Shown: positions 1 to 11,433, counted from the first letter of the stretch. The stretch: 64,000 nt of DNA from Mercurialis annua (GCF_937616625.2 NC_065571.1:23820201-23884200), one strand, 5' to 3'. Translations and numbers: made by a program. The notes: generated by a model not told the origin, from the letters alone.

Positions 1-656
1 AATGTCAATTTTTTTAGGGGTCAGACTATTTTAAGTAAACAGTTTCGATAGCGAAGTTGGCTGGAAACCTAGGTTTGGATAAATTAATAATAGTTAGATT
101 GTTATTGATTCGAGCTATTATCGACTTTGCGTAGGATCGACAAGGGAACTACCAATGGAATCTAAACGTATAAAACACGACATCGCTTAGCTATTATCGA
201 AGTTTATGGATAGCGAGCGGTGAGTATATTTTACTTACACGTATTATCATATTAAAATTATTTGATATACTATATAGATAAATATTTGAATGCATCGCAT
301 AATTACTTGTTTTGATCGTATTAGATTTGAATTGTATTGTATTGGCTTGGATTGATTTATGAACAAAGGATCAATTCACCCCCTCAATTTGGCACGAAAT
401 ATCAAAAGAGTCTTTTGTACCGTTTTTGGGTCAAACTAACCCGCAACTTGCGTTTTTGTATCAAAAATACCCAAAGAGAGTGGGTAATCACCACCCTTAA
501 ACTATGTAAAACCAGATCAATTTAACCCTCCATTCACACCGGAAACCGCTCAAACTCCACCGGAAACCACCGCACTCACCAGAAACTGCTGTCAGAATAT
601 TTTTTTCACCGGATTTTTTTGAACTGAAATTTTTTTAAATTTTTTTTCCGTCGAAG

Positions 657-877
657 GAGCAGACCCATCTGGGTCTGCTCATTCAACGGCGGAGCAGGAT
701 GGGTCTGCTCTTCACTTTCAAGAGCAGACCCATCTGGGACTGCTCTTCACAAAGAAGAGCAGACCCATCTGGGACTGCTCTTCACAAAGAAGAGCAGACC
801 CATCTGGGACTGCTCTTCACAAAGAAGAACAGACCCATCTGGGACTGCTCTTCACAAAGAAGAGCAGACCCAGATGA
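657..877. repeat. Palindromic tandem array, about 36-bp unit
   Basis: About five to six repeats of a unit containing AGCAGACCCATCTGGGACTGCT-type hairpins (split arms AGCAGACCCA and TGGGACTGCT), with spacer TCTTCACAAAGAAG that is itself near-palindromic. The first unit, at 657-680, is perfect: arms GAGCAGACCCA and TGGGTCTGCTC around TC. The array is open on both strands by composition only, so the predicted peptides are not treated as genes. Confidence 0.9.
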
Positions 878-930
878 GGGTTTTCTCGATTGCTCCTCAA
901 CGAGGAGCAACAGCTCCTTAGGCGGCAGGG

Positions 931-1000
931 CTGCTCCTCGCCGGAGGAGCAGGGCTGCTCCTCGCCGGAGGAGCAGGGCTGCTCCTCGCCGGAGGAGCAG
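931..1000. repeat. Palindromic tandem array, 24-bp unit, three copies
   Basis: Three exact 24-bp units start at 931, 955 and 979. Each has perfect 9-bp arms CTGCTCCTC and GAGGAGCAG around the loop GCCG, so each can fold as a strong GC-rich hairpin. Confidence 0.92.
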
Positions 1001-1401
1001 CTTCTCCTCCTCATAAAATTTAAAAAAATTATTTTTTTTAATTTTTTGGTGTTAAATTAATTTTAGGTGTTAATTTTGTAATTTTTTCAAATGATAAGGA
1101 CTATTTCAGACTTTAAACCAAGAGAGTGTGTTTCAAACACGAAGTGAGAGTGGGGGAGAAAAAAGGGCTGATTTGACCGAAAAACGCAAGTTGCGGGTCT
1201 GTTTGATCCAAAAACGGTAGAAATGACTCTTTTGATATTTCGTGCCAAGTTGAGGGGGTGAATTGATCCTTTGTTCATTGATTTATATATGATTGGATTA
1301 TAATAATTTGTATATGGATTGAATTGGTTGTTTTGTATATGGATTGATTGTATTGTTTTATATATGATATCGATGTTTATTTGCAATTGTGATTTGTATT
1401 C

Positions 1402-1455
1402 GATCCGAAGAAATAAGCTACCTATTGGGTGTCAATTGGCTGTGTGATCACCGGT
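1402..1455 (+). other. Conserved LTR box with hairpin and GTGATCAC (A, 5' LTR)
   Basis: This block starts GATCCGAAGAAA, contains CCTATTGGGTGTCAATTGG (a hairpin, one stem mismatch here) and then TGTGTGATCACCGG. The same block occurs in LTRs A3', H, I, G, E (both) and F, which are otherwise strongly diverged. Its role is unknown; it lies in the transcribed half of the LTR. Confidence 0.8.
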
Positions 1456-1537
1456 GTTTATAAGAGTCTAGATACTCGTATATAAAAACATTTAATATGA
1501 TCTCATTAAATGTTGATCGTACGAGGATTATGTTTGG

Positions 1538-1721
1538 CAGATACGAGGTTAACTCGGTCGAACTATCTCAGGACCCGTATCTGGTGGATTAACTCGGTGG
1601 AACTATCTCGGGACCCACAACTTGGGATTAAGCGGTGGCATGAGTTAACTCGATTGAACTATCTCGGAACTACGCCACGTGGTACCAGTTAACTCGGTTG
1701 AACTATCTCGGGACTATACCA
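1538..1721 (+). other. Row of four stem-loops in LTR A (5' copy)
   Basis: Each unit has a conserved loop core close to ACTCGGTTGAACTATCTC closed by a unit-specific stem. Stem 1 is CAGATACG (1538-1545) with CGTATCTG (1576-1583), perfect. Stem 2 is GTGGAT with ACCCAC and one mismatch. Stem 3 is GTGGC with GCCAC around 1635-1678. Stem 4 is TGGTA (1680-1684) with TACCA (1717-1721). GGT/ACC often extends the stem inward. Related LTRs have the same order with changed but still paired stems. Confidence 0.75.
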
Positions 1722-2473
1722 ATTGGATTGAAATGATTTGATACGAATACGGTACGGATAGGAAAGGTTAGGAGTTTAAGATTAAGTATTCCATTGGATC
1801 AAATACTTGTATTAAGTGAATTGTTTGCAATCGCTGTGATTGTATATGTTGGAATTGTTTGAGAATATGACTGCATATATATTTTAATAATGTTTTAAAT
1901 GCGATGCTTATTTTGATAATATGGTAAGTAAAGTATATCTCACTCAGCTTAGTAGCTGACCCCCCCCCCCCCCCAGTAGTGTGTTTTTTAGGTACCTTGA
2001 TTATGGACTTGGCTAGAAGTCCGTCTTTGACCGGAAGTCCCTTTGGCTATGTACTGTCCCGACTTTCGTAGTTCCTGCAGTAGTGTGATGTCTGACCAGT
2101 GTCGTAGCCTAGCACAGTAACATGTTTTTATGATGTTTACAGTAGCTGCCATTGCATATACACTTTATTTGGCTACAATTGTTGTATTTGTTCCACGGAG
2201 GTAGATTCCCGTGATGTAACTTTGACACTAGTAGTTTATGCCTGGCTAGTACGTACATGATACGAAAATGATAAGCCCCAACAAGTTGCATGATTTTGCT
2301 AGTGTATATAAGTGTATCTTTGATTTGTTTAAATGCTTCCGTTTGTAAGGTCAAGGTTTATATGATAATTGCAAAAACGTTTTAGTAAATTTCATGCTTG
2401 CTACGGGTTTCGTAACTACAATTCCCATTCCCTTGCGCCGGTCGCGGCCATCGACTTTGAGCTGTGACAAAGG

Positions 2474-2485
2474 TGGTATCAGAGC
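2474..2485 (+). other. Primer-binding site of element A
   Basis: TGGTATCAGAGC, the plant initiator tRNA-Met complement, begins 4 bases after the 5' LTR end and marks the start of the internal region. Confidence 0.92.
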
Positions 2486-2938
2486 AGTTGGTCCAGTTAC
2501 CAGTGCTAGTCTGTGATTGAGTACCTAGGAACTACTGCAGCGTATAGAGTCGAGCCTTATTGATTATATGTGTTTGTTTGATGTTATAAGCTATCCATTG
2601 CCGAGTAAAATGTGTATGTGTAAGATTGTTTAAGTGACTGTGGTGTGCTTAGATAGTTAATCAAGCTTTAAGTTAGATAGTGCATATCATATATTAAATT
2701 ATTGGATATTTTGGAAAAGTGGTTTGGACAGTATCTCATGATTAAGAATTGTTCTTGTTCAGCATGTCTAGGCAAAATGGAGACATGTCATGCTGTATCG
2801 GAAGAGGAGGAAGTGCCTCCTATTTGTTAAAATGGATTTCATGTAGATACTGACAGACTATCAGTGATACGTTAGAACGAGTACATATTACACATTGAAG
2901 GATATTTTGTAGCTCGGGGTAGGACCATTTTCCTTGAG

Positions 2939-3319
2939 ATGGATTTTAGTGAGGAGACTAAGGAAGACCCATCCAAAGAGGAAGCATTAGAAGAGGTTAC
3001 ATGTCGGTACATTAGGAGTTTAGAACCCGAATTTATTGAACTATACAACGATGCACCTGAGCATTTTGGATCGCTATCTGCTAGAGCTCGTCACATAGCC
3101 AACGACCATGAGTGGAATGACGATCGCATTCGACCTTTCTTTTTTTTGACGTGAGCGACAAAATTCCCTTTTCGTAGGACTATTGCTCTTAGTATTTGGC
3201 ATAACCCTCCAATTGTGCACAGAGGTGGAGGAAGCGCTAGATGCGCTAATGGATGCGGATGTGGCATTGTGACCCGAGAAAGGGGTGAGTTCAGTCAGAC
3301 ACCCCCAAGTACGAAATGA
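2939..3319 (+). pseudogene. Relic ORF of unknown function in element A
   Basis: A frame of 126 codons from ATG (2939) to TGA (3317-3319) has a single internal TGA at 3152-3154, which could derive from CGA. The first part is acidic (starts MDFSEETKEDPSKEEALEEV); the last part is rich in Gly, Cys and Arg (RGGGSARCANGCGCG). I do not recognise the family. Its place about 450 bp after the PBS is where a gag would begin, but no gag motif or zinc knuckle is visible. It may be chance, so confidence is low. Confidence 0.35.
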
Positions 3320-6300
3320 TTTCTATTCTTATGTGCCAAATTTGTTTATGTGATTGAAACGTTTGTATTGTTTTGTTTATTATGTGATCGATTGATATTG
3401 CATGCATTAATAGAATTGTATATAGTTAGTATAATGCCTATAGAGATAGATTGAAAAACTCGAGCATATAGGTTTTATTCGATACATAGTTTCTACTATA
3501 GACGTTAAACCTAATCCCTTATATTATGTTTTAATTACCATGAAAATGGCAAACGATATTAAAGAAAGGATGATACGAAAGATTGATCCATGAGCCTAAG
3601 GGCTACGTGATGTGCAAATATGACCGAGATGATGAACAATAAAGACGAATGAGTATCGAAGACGGGGAAGAGAAATATTCGTTGAGCAATGCTAGAACAG
3701 GATATCATTGACTAGAAAACACTTAGATGAGTGTTAAAGGATAACAAAAATTCCAATAATCGAAAATCATAATAAACCACAATAAATTATAATGAAAAGT
3801 CAATAGTGTCGCAGAGTTTGTAATATGAAGAATTTGTAATATGAAGGGACTTACGATTGTTTTCCAGAAAAGAAAATCTTGTTATTTTAAATAGTGCAAT
3901 TGTGCTCAGACCTCGCATATGACACATCATGATCAGTTTAGCAATGCATACAAAAATGATTTTAAATAATTTAGATTATGCATCATATTTGTATAAACAT
4001 CGAAGAAAACGTGATTTTATCGAGAAACTCTTTAGTGATGAGAGATGTCATCACTCTAAGCTACAATTGTACTAATGTTTTCAAACAATTTAAAGCAAAA
4101 GTATTTGAGTCGAAATAAAAGTTTGAAAGACTGGTCGACGAGCAATGTATGAAATGTGTTTGTTTTGTAAGAAACTCAGATGTAAAACCCTGCGACAATA
4201 ATAATAAAAGATTCTTGATAAACAAAAATGAATGTATGTGATAAAATACACACCAATATAAGAATGAAGCCCTAATGATAATAAATATTATTGAGTTTTA
4301 TCAATGGGAGTCGTGTAAGATATCGATAAGGTACCTACGATTGTTACTTACCCAGGAATAAGATGGGGTAGACATAGAAAGTGTACAGCGAAAAGAAAAG
4401 AAAGCGTAAAAGACCCAAAACGAATACGGGGCATGAGAAAAAAACCATGTAAGGATGAGAAGAATCGAATAATATGTGTATAATGCCTAGTACTCGATAA
4501 GAACAAACGGGGGAAAGAGTATATCGTAGTAAGGTAGTCTGACAGAAAGATACCTAATATGAAGAGTAAAGAAGTAAGATAAGAGGCTATGAATTCGGAA
4601 TTGCCGCAAACAAAAAGAGTCAAATGTAAGAGTTCGACATAAGCCTAAGGTCGACCTTACTGCTAGATCAGATGTCAGTAAGAGTCCGATATAAAGATAT
4701 ACGCACGATCAAGGGTGCAATATGTTAACGGATGCGAGAAGGGAGTAGGTTTACCACCTATTGATAGTCGATATTGGAAATATCAAAACGAGAAGTGCAA
4801 GATGATCAGGAAATATGATAAGACTAAAATAAGAACTTCAACGGATGATGAAAGAGGAATCAACAATCTTATGTTTGTAAGAACCAAGAAATATCACGTG
4901 TAACATGTATAGTGGAATGAGATGGATGAATTCATCGAGAAACATTGGAATAAGAGCAATGAAATAATTGAGAAACATAATAAGGAAAGGAAAGAATTAC
5001 ATCGAACAATGGTAAAGGTAATACTACTTAGATATGGACGATTAAAATTAAAGGATCAAGAGATAAGAAATACACCATGAAAGATTGACGTGAAACCTAT
5101 TAAGCAATGCATAACGAACATTACTTCATAAGATTCAACACATGAAACCGTGAAGTATGTGATTGGTAAGAAAAGAAAAGATATTCCTACTTACCATAAG
5201 ACTAAGGATATTAGATGCACGATCGTATAAGTCTAATCGTTGACTAATCAAATAAATGATTAGTCAGAGTATCGCAGCGAAAACGCGAAAGGAAAAGATA
5301 AGTATAGACATAATCAGATACGGGAAAGACGAGAAACGTCAAGAAAAATGACGTCGGATTCCGACAAACTCTAAAAGGTTATACAATGCAAGACAAAGGT
5401 AAAGACTATCAAGGATAGTACAACCTAACAAGAAAATATTACGGTTACAATTAAGATTTGAGAAACGATCGAAATAAAACCAATAGAATTATTATGGAAT
5501 AATAATGCATCGTGAATATCGAAGGATGCAAACAACTAAAGGACAAGGAAAGACATTGTTTGGAAATAAAAAATATATGTTAATGATAACATATCTAGAG
5601 ATGGATCGAGAGTAAGAATGAGAACCAAAAGAACGATGTTAGTTGCGTATAAGATTATAAGTTACCCATTGTTTGATCCAGACAAACACGGTAACCCCAA
5701 TATTAAGGAATAATGTTCGAGATAAGATAAAGGATCAACCTTAAACTTAATAAGAAAAGTATAAGTACATATTAAGTATAAACATTAAAGGAATCTTTGG
5801 AATGAGATAAAGTTGGAATTTGTGATAACAAAACGCAGTTCCATAATCAGCCTATGAGGGTATATTTCGCGCTAAGTTCGGACCCCGAGACCCGATTAGT
5901 TTTAATCAGGGTTAATAAATATAAATAGATGGTGTTGTATGGGCTAAATTTGGAAAGTTTAATCATGGTATAATCAAGAAATAAAAGTGTGGCTAACAAC
6001 TAACTTCAAAGGACGACTTCGGGAATCAAAAAGATGTCAGATTAAGTTCAACTCTTCATGAAAGTTATTGGACATCAAAACATAAGAATACTGCATTTAA
6101 TTCAGATTAAGATGTTTTTAGATGCGTGGTTTATAGGGTTTAATAGCCGCCTATAAGAGCTTTTACGTGCAGCCCAAAGCTAAATCAAGGAAGCGACTTC
6201 AACTCTAGTTTCAGGCATCATTGAGAACTATTTTGAACCCGATGTTCTAATGAAAGTTAAAGATAGCGTTGCAGACAATAGAACTGTCAACTTTATTTGA

Positions 6301-6780
6301 CAAACGAGCTATCGGCATAAGCGATTTTAAGGACCGAAGTTGATTGGAAGGGCAATTTTAGACAAGTTCAAAATAACTTAAAATATTAAGTTATTCAGCT
6401 AAATGCTTAAATTAATCAAATAATATTTTGATTAATAACTAAAGGTATTTGAAAGGAAGTCTTAAATTTGTATAAAAAAATGATACAATACGAATACGAC
6501 ATGTAGAGTAATGAGGAAAGAATGACAAATAGACGTTAACCAATATTAACATCAAAGATCAACAAGATATGAGATTATAACAAGTGAGATTCTGATATAA
6601 CAGAAAATGTGTATGAAGCAGATATGTGAAAACGCAGAAGTTGTGTAAGAATAGAAACAACAAATCTACGTGCTACCCAGAGTGGTGAAACATACAAAGT
6701 ATAGAGGTATAAGAAAATGATAAGATCTATTCCAGAATAAGATAGTTAAGTTATACAAAAATTCAATGACAAATTTTTAT

Positions 6781-6793
6781 AAGAGGGGAATAA
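6781..6793 (+). other. Polypurine tract of element A
   Basis: AAGAGGGGAATAA lies directly before TGTAATACTCC, the start of the 3' LTR, as expected for plus-strand priming. Confidence 0.85.
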
Positions 6794-7406
6794 TGTAATA
6801 CTCCGTATGTCTGATGTTGCCAAAGTAGGCAACGTATCTAAATTTAAACAGTTAAAGCAGCCAAAAGCGGAATTATCGGGAAATAATTAAATAAAAGAGG
6901 ATCCGAGTAGGTCGATATTGAGATTTTAATAAGAAATATTTCAATATCAAGAATTCCATAAAGGAAATGGAATTAGACTTATAAAAGAAAAATATGGAAA
7001 AGTGGATAAAGTGCACTTAATCTCGAAAATTGGGAAATAAAGCCTTTAATTCCTGTAAAATAGAAATTTAATAGATTATTGATGGGAATTAGTATTTATA
7101 AAAATAATATTGACAAAATGATTATCGATAATTATTAAAATGAGATTTGGACGAAAAGTTGGAAAAAGTGCATTTTAGCTCAAATTGGAATTTGAGTGTT
7201 TTTAGCCGAAAATTGCTAAAATAAATTATCAGAAATAGAATTATGAGGTATTAAGGTGATATTATATATTTGGACATAAATAATACACAATTTATCGAGA
7301 TCAAAAGATTAAGTGATTAATGGATTAAATTGGACAAAACAAAAGTTAAAAATCGAAGTGTAAGGAGGTAGCAACTTCAAGGACCAAAAGAAAATTTAGC
7401 CAGGAC

Positions 7407-7413
7407 TATAAAA
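7407..7413 (+). promoter_or_regulatory. Putative TATA box in LTR A
   Basis: TATAAAA in the context GGACTATAAAAGCC lies 613 bp into the LTR. LTR H has a similar box (GTATATAAGCC) at a comparable place. This is a motif-based call only. Confidence 0.55.
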
Positions 7414-8620
7414 GCCATTTGCATATGAATATTTATTCATTTACATCAGATTTCTGGAATTGAGTTAGGTTCTTCTTCTCCATCAAGCTCCACCATTTCC
7501 AAAATTTTCAAATCATCACCCAAGCTTCGTTGCTCGACCGAATTGCGTGATTCTTGCGGCTACAGGATGATGGAGAGATCCTCTACTGATCTAGCTCATA
7601 TATTTAAGGTAAAAAACCTAATTTTGGTTTAGGGTTTTCTGTTTATAGGGCTATTTACGATTTGTGATTTCAAGAATGGAGTTTTGATACAAAAAATCTT
7701 TGAAAGCTTGTAGATTCTTCGTTTGATATCAGAATTGAGCAATTTTTGCGGCGTTGGAATGAGGGAAGGATTTCCTACTGATCTTCACTAACATCTCTAG
7801 GTATAAACGCAACTCTCAGTTAGGGTTTACAGAACATAGAGGCTGTTTTGTTGCTCAATAAGGATGATGATTGATTCAAATGTTAAAATTGGCATTGATG
7901 GGATAAATTGATGAGTTATGATGGGTTGTTTGTGAGTTGTGAGAGTTGTGTGTGTGTTAGGGTACGGTGGAAAGAATAATGGGCTGAACCCCCTTCCCCC
8001 GAAGCTAGAACATGCTTGATTTGAGTTTAAACGTAACACTACGAAGCTAGAATTGGTGTTAACGTAAAATGAGTTTGAAACTAATCTTTGGACCAAGGAT
8101 TATAAGTGTGCATGGTTGTTTATGAGGGCTGGATTACATTGATACAAGATAATAAATTTTTAAGATCTTAGTATCGACATGTTATAGTAGCAAATTAAGT
8201 TTATGTAAACTAATTTGACGTTTTGCAAAAAATTGTTCTGCAAAACAGCCATGTTGCAAGGGCAATATCTTGAGCTATATAGCTCCTAATTAAGTTCCGT
8301 TTATTGATACGGAAACCTAACGATGTTATCTATAAATGTCTACTCATAAGTTTGTACTAGTTCGGCCTCTACGTAGCTCAAATAAATCACAACATTATGT
8401 CGCGCATAACAGTTCTGAAATTTAGGACAGCCCCAAGTTACTAACTTCGGGGCTAAATTCCGACACCTTTGGGTGCTAACCTCACTCCGAGACCTAAATA
8501 AAAGTTGTAGGCGACATTCTGAACTTTAAGAATATTAATTTTTTTTTAGGGTCGGACTATTTTAAGTAAACAGTTTCGATAGCCAAAATTGGCTAGAAAC
8601 CTAGTTTTGGATAAATTAAT

Positions 8621-8990
8621 GGATTAATTCCTAAAAAAATCATGAACTTTACACAAAATTTCATTTTAATCATGAGCTTTAAAATTTGTCATCATAAGGC
8701 ACAAACTTTCATATTAATTCAAATCTATCACCAAAGTAAAATTCGGTGTATTTTATCTTACTAAAAATTCTTAATCCTATATACTCTAACTGATAGATAA
8801 TAAGATTTGATGTTAATTAATAACTTGGATCTTTAATTAATGGTTTAGTGAAGAATTTAGTCAATAAAAATACACTGAAATGATGAATTTGAAACAATAT
8901 GAAAGTTCGTGCCTTTAAATGGCAACTTTTAAAGGTCATGATTAAAATGAAACTTCGTGTACAGTTCGTGATTTTTTTAGGAATTAACCC
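8621..8990. mobile_element. 370-bp MITE, Mutator-like
   Basis: Inverted ends begin GGATTAATTCCTAAAAAA on the left and GGGTTAATTCCTAAAAAA on the reversed right, extending about 60 bp through the CTTTAAA region. The 9-bp duplication TAAATTAAT flanks it at 8612-8620 and 8991-8999. The sister LTR holds the site once at 80-88. No coding capacity. A 9-bp duplication with G-starting TIRs fits the Mutator superfamily. Confidence 0.92.
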
Positions 8991-9387
8991 TAAATTAATT
9001 ATAGTTAGATTGTTATTGATCCGAGCTATTATCAACTTTGCGTAGGATCGACAAGCCAACTATTAATGGAATCTGGAACGTGTATAACACGACATTGCTT
9101 AGCAATTATCAAAGTTTCTGGATAGCAAGCGGTGAGTATATTTTACTTACACGTATTATCATATTAAAATTATTTGATATACTATATAGATAAATATTTG
9201 AATGCATCACATAATTACTTGGTTTGATTGTATTAGATTTGAATTGTATTATATTGGCTTCGATTGATTTATATATGATTAGATTATAATAATTTGTATA
9301 TGGATTGGATTGGTTGTTTTGTATATGGCTTGATTGTATTGTTTTGTATATGATATCGATGTTTATTTCCAATTATGATTTGTATGC

Positions 9388-9440
9388 GATCCGAAGAAAC
9401 AAGCTACCTATTAGGCGTCAATAGGCCGTGTGATCACCGG
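9388..9440 (+). other. Conserved LTR box (A, 3' LTR)
   Basis: Same block as 1402-1455. The hairpin here is CCTATTAGGCGTCAATAGG, followed by GTGTGATCACCGG. Confidence 0.8.
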
Positions 9441-9543
9441 TGTTTATAAGAGTCTAGATACTCGTATATAGAAATGTTTGATATGAGCTCATTAAATGTT
9501 GATCGTATTTGTGATTATGAAATGGAAGGAGGATTATGTTTGG

Positions 9544-9729
9544 CAGATACGAGGTTAACTCGGTCGAACTATCTCGGGAACCGTATCTGGTGGGTTGACT
9601 CGGTCGAACTATTTCGGAACCCACAACTTGGGATTAAGCGGTGGCATGAGTTAACTCGGTTGAACTATCTTGGGACTATGCCACGTGGTAGCGGTTAACT
9701 CGGTTGAACTATCTCGGGGCTGTACAACT
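9544..9729 (+). other. Row of four stem-loops in LTR A (3' copy)
   Basis: Three stems are perfect here: CAGATACG (9544-9551) with CGTATCTG (9582-9589); GTGGGTT (9590-9596) with AACCCAC (9618-9624); GTGGCAT (9641-9647) with ATGCCAC (9678-9684). The fourth (GTGGTA with TACAAC) has one mismatch. Loops keep the ACTCGGT-GAACTAT core. Confidence 0.78.
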
Positions 9730-10468
9730 TGAATTGAAATGATTTGATACGAATACGGTACGGATAGGAAAGGTTAGGAGTTTAAGATTAAGGTTTCAAT
9801 CGGATCAAATACTTGTCTTAAGTGAATTGTTTGCAATCGATGTGATTGTATATGTTGGAATTGTTTGAAAATGTGATTCCATATATATATTTAAAAAATG
9901 TTTTAAATGCGATGTTTATTTTGATAATATAGTTAGTTAATTATATCTCACTCAGGTTAGTAGCTGACCCATCAATAATGTGTTTTTCAGGTACCTTGAT
10001 TATGGACTTGGCTAGAAGTCCATCTTTGACCGGAAGTCCCTTTGGCTATGTACAGGCCCGACTTCCGTAGTTGTTGTAGTAGTATGATGTATGACCAGTG
10101 TCGTAGCCAAGCACAGTAACATGTCATTATGATGTTTACAGTTGTTGCCATCGCATATACGCTTTGTTTGGCTATAATCGTTGTATTTATTCCACGGAGG
10201 TAGATTCCCGTGATGTAACTTTGACACTAGTAGTTTATACCGGGATAGTACGTACATGATACGGAAACGATAAACCCCAACAAGTTGTATGATTTTGCTA
10301 GTGTATATAAATGTGTCTTTGTTTTGTTTAAATGCTTCCGTTTGTAAAGTCAAGGTTTATATGATAATTGCGAAAACGTTTTAGTGAATTTCATGCTTGC
10401 TACGGGTTTCAGAAGTACAATTCCTATTCCCTTGCGCCGGTCGCGGCCATTGATTTTGAGTCGTGACA

Positions 10469-10609
10469 ATTATACAACTAAATAGAATTAATTACTAAAT
10501 GTGTGAAATACAATTAGAATTAACCAATATTTAAATGTATATAGAATAATTATATTGTATGATAAATGATGGATACAAAATTCTATCATAAGTACTACGG
10601 AGCCGAGTT
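10469..10609. other. AT-rich spacer between A and solo LTR H
   Basis: No gene or repeat of my recognition. By position it is either flanking host DNA or the left part of the old Tat-like LTR J that H and I interrupt. Confidence 0.4.
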
Positions 10610-11433
10610 TGTAATATCACGTACGTTTGATATTGTCAAAGTTAGTGACATGTCTCATTTGGAAGAAGTAAAGGGGCAAGAATGGAGGATTATAGAAGTA
10701 ATTGAATTAATAAGACTTGAGTAGGTCGGTTTTGAGAATTCTAATATAGAAAATTTTATATTAAAATTCAATTAAAGCATAAGAATCGAGACTAAAGGAA
10801 ACGATAAGAAAGTTATCATAATGGAATTTAAGTCCCAAATTGGTAAATAATAAATTAATTCTTGGGAATTATAAATAAAATATTATCGATAGAAAAATAT
10901 TTATTATGGATAAATATTATTTATTTGGATATAAATAATACGTAGTTAAAACGGATAATTAGTCATTTGATTAAAAGATGAGTTAAGATGGAAAGTTAAA
11001 AAAAGAAATAGTTTAAGCTAAAGAAATGAGGGACTAAAGAGGCAAATTGGCCAAAGTATATAAGCCAAATCCATATATCATTTTATCATCAGAGCAACGA
11101 CTTACAGAAGAAGGAGAAAAGAAGCGATTATTGTGTGAAGGCTAGGGTTCGTTCGTCTGACGTCCAAATCACGCGTTCTTTATATCAATCTTCTCGGAAT
11201 TACATCCTCTACTATCTTTGAGCATTTTATTGAGGTAAACTTGACATTTTGGTTTGGGTTTTTGAAGGTTAAAGGCGGTTTTGGTTTGTATGTGTTGTGC
11301 CGAATCGTTCAAGCCAAAACTACGTCGGTTTTAAAGTTTTTGAGTTGAGCTTAGTGCGTTTGTGGTTGGCTAGCATGATGAAATTGTTTTGAAAGCTTTT
11401 CGAGGTCGGAAACGGATTGACCAGGCCTTGGAA

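Larger units (their letters stand above)
361..1276. mobile_element. Non-autonomous inverted-repeat element inserted in LTR A
   Basis: The ends are long inverted repeats starting GAACAAAGGATCAATTCA, continuing for well over 100 bp with few mismatches. The flanks ATTGATTTAT at 351-360 and 1277-1286 are a 10-bp direct duplication; 8 bp is possible if the terminal bases belong to the TIR. The sister LTR has the empty site once, at 9263-9272. The interior has two palindromic tandem arrays and no credible protein. Long TIRs and an 8-10 bp duplication fit a Mutator-like or hAT-like non-autonomous element; I cannot decide which. Confidence 0.88.
1..2469 (+). mobile_element. Element A, 5' LTR (cut by window start)
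   Basis: This is the downstream part of a long gypsy-type LTR. It ends in TGTGACA at 2469 and is followed directly by a tRNA-Met-type primer-binding site. It aligns with the 3' LTR from about 8530 to 10468, which fixes the pair. The copies differ by many substitutions and by two private insertions: a 916-bp element here at 361-1276, and a 370-bp MITE in the other LTR. A run of C (about 1960-1975) follows the motif CTGAC where the sister LTR has ordinary sequence. The LTR start lies outside the window. Confidence 0.9.
2470..6793 (+). mobile_element. Element A internal region without recognisable pol
   Basis: About 4.3 kb separates the PBS from the polypurine tract. I see no protease, RT, RNase H or integrase motif on either strand. 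Parts around 3900-4070 (GCTCAGAC, GATGAGAGATGTCATCAC) match the internal regions of G and F, so this is a shared sequence family rather than random decay. Size and structure fit a large non-autonomous retrotransposon (LARD-like). The only possible coding relic is at 2939-3319. Confidence 0.75.
6794..10468 (+). mobile_element. Element A, 3' LTR
   Basis: The LTR runs from TGTAATACTCC to TCGTGACA: 3675 bp, or about 3.3 kb without the MITE at 8621-8990 and its duplication. Very long LTRs, TG/CA ends, the tRNA-Met PBS and the 3' terminal block (GCTTGCTACGGG, then GCGCCGGTC) link it to the other gypsy-type LTRs here. The downstream 5 bp are ATTAT; the left flank is outside the window, so the target duplication cannot be tested. 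Confidence 0.9.

Noticed and set aside
699..1016. Open frames on both strands through 699-1016
   Set aside because: They are produced by GC-rich palindromic tandem repeats; the predicted peptides are simple repeats (RRRSRAAP).
2474..2485. tRNA genes suggested by TGGTATCAGAGC matches
   Set aside because: Only the 12-base primer complement is present at each LTR end; there is no cloverleaf.
4348..4623. 91-codon minus-strand frame in element A
   Set aside because: Hydrophobic reading of a GA-rich strand; no homologue in G or F.
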